A stretch of DNA of 25,742 nt, from NCBI GenBank assembly GCA_964200075.2, contig CAXNAA020000156.1, forward strand, positions 1 to 25,742, in the 5' to 3' direction. The notes beneath the pieces were generated by a model. That model did not search any database. It worked only from the letters and a program-made list of their open reading frames with translations, and was not told the origin of the DNA. Numbering within the stretch: the stretch's first letter is position 1; every line of letters begins with the position of its first letter. Position numbers and translations under genes: made by a program. The DNA comes from Sphacelaria rigidula (taxonomy: Eukaryota; Phaeophyceae; Sphacelariales). Below, one piece after another: positions 25,358-25,742 of the stretch.

Positions 25358-25742
25358 TGGTCCGATTGGTGTTGGTATACGTCGATCCTGAGGTGTTTCG
25401 AGCTAGGGTGCGGTCCTCTAAGCACGCGGTCCTCTCACGCATTACAGCGAGCACCACAGGAAGAAGGCGGAGTACTAAAACGAAACAGTAATAAAACCTC
25501 CTGTGTTGACCTTCTTCCTGTGTGACCCGGCTGGTGCACCCACATATACCGGAAGGTGTAGACTGGCGTCCAGAATAGATGGGATGACAACACACACACA
25601 CACAACATGGGCGTTTGTCTTTATCCTGGCGGGTTTCACTCTATATGAGTACGGTTCTTAGCTAACCCCTTATTCCCCGCTGTATTTCATTTTGGGCAAT
25701 GGCCTAGAAAAGGTATACCTTCTGGTTCTTTGCCTAAGAAAG

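Larger units (their letters stand above)
25236..25446. mobile_element. 211-bp MITE with 35-bp TIRs nested in the SINE
   Basis: The first 35 bases (25236-25270) and last 35 (25412-25446) are inverted repeats with two mismatches, starting TGTAATGCGTG. GCGAG occurs directly before (25231-25235) and after (25447-25451), while SINE copy 1 has it once, so this is a genuine 5-bp target duplication. The core has telomere-like repeats and a perfect 14-base palindrome. No coding capacity. The 5-bp duplication does not clearly match a superfamily I can name from the ends alone. Confidence 0.88.
25025..25604 (+). mobile_element. tRNA-derived SINE, copy 2, split by a MITE
   Basis: The A-box TGGCTCAGTTGG and B-box GAGTTCGAATCTC match the pol III consensus exactly, and the T-arm folds with a 7-base loop. 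The body matches copy 1 on both sides of the inserted element at 25236-25446. The 3' end is GATGGGATGACAA followed by (CA)n. Flanking words ATGGCG and ATGGGCG might be a decayed target duplication. Confidence 0.78.

Overview
The window looks like repeat-rich nuclear DNA from an intron-rich eukaryote. Two things point to a stramenopile. The Ty3/gypsy element in the middle has RNase H and integrase peptides of the kind I associate with oomycete and brown-algal elements, and the one clear host gene has small exons separated by introns of 0.1-1.6 kb. Long introns favour a brown alga over an oomycete. This is inference; nothing here is species-diagnostic. No rRNA gene, functional tRNA gene, CRISPR array or bacterial-type operon is visible.

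Layout. 1-3000: a decayed ~42-bp minisatellite, a retroposon 3' end with a CAA-type tail, a 246-bp element with terminal inverted repeats (TIRs), and a 449-bp element with CACTA-type 44-bp TIRs. 3300-4250: weak evidence for minus-strand exons of an unrecognised gene. 4668-6442: a 1.8-kb imperfect inverted repeat with ~0.8-kb arms. 6505-12307: a complete but dead Ty3/gypsy retrotransposon, with 269-bp LTRs, a 4-bp target duplication, and gag and pol broken by many frameshifts and stops. 12826-14200: a second 246-bp TIR element, a two-unit tandem repeat and a very decayed retroelement fragment. 14200-16800: almost featureless.

16803-24365 (minus strand) holds the main find: a polycystin (PKD2/TRPP-type) cation channel gene. 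Eight exons totalling exactly 335 codons join in perfect phase and run from the end of the extracellular domain through S2, S3, S4-S5, S5, the pore and S6. None of these exons has a stop or frameshift, so the gene looks alive. Two consecutive introns must use GC-AG splice sites. Introns carry a tRNA-derived SINE, a GTT/GTC triplet run with a CAA-tailed retroposon, and a minisatellite.

25025-25604: a second copy of the SINE, split by a 211-bp MITE with 35-bp TIRs, a GCGAG target duplication and a telomere-like TTAGGG core. The window therefore shows one living gene in a landscape of at least seven repeat families, several of them nested or paired so that relative ages and boundaries can be read directly.
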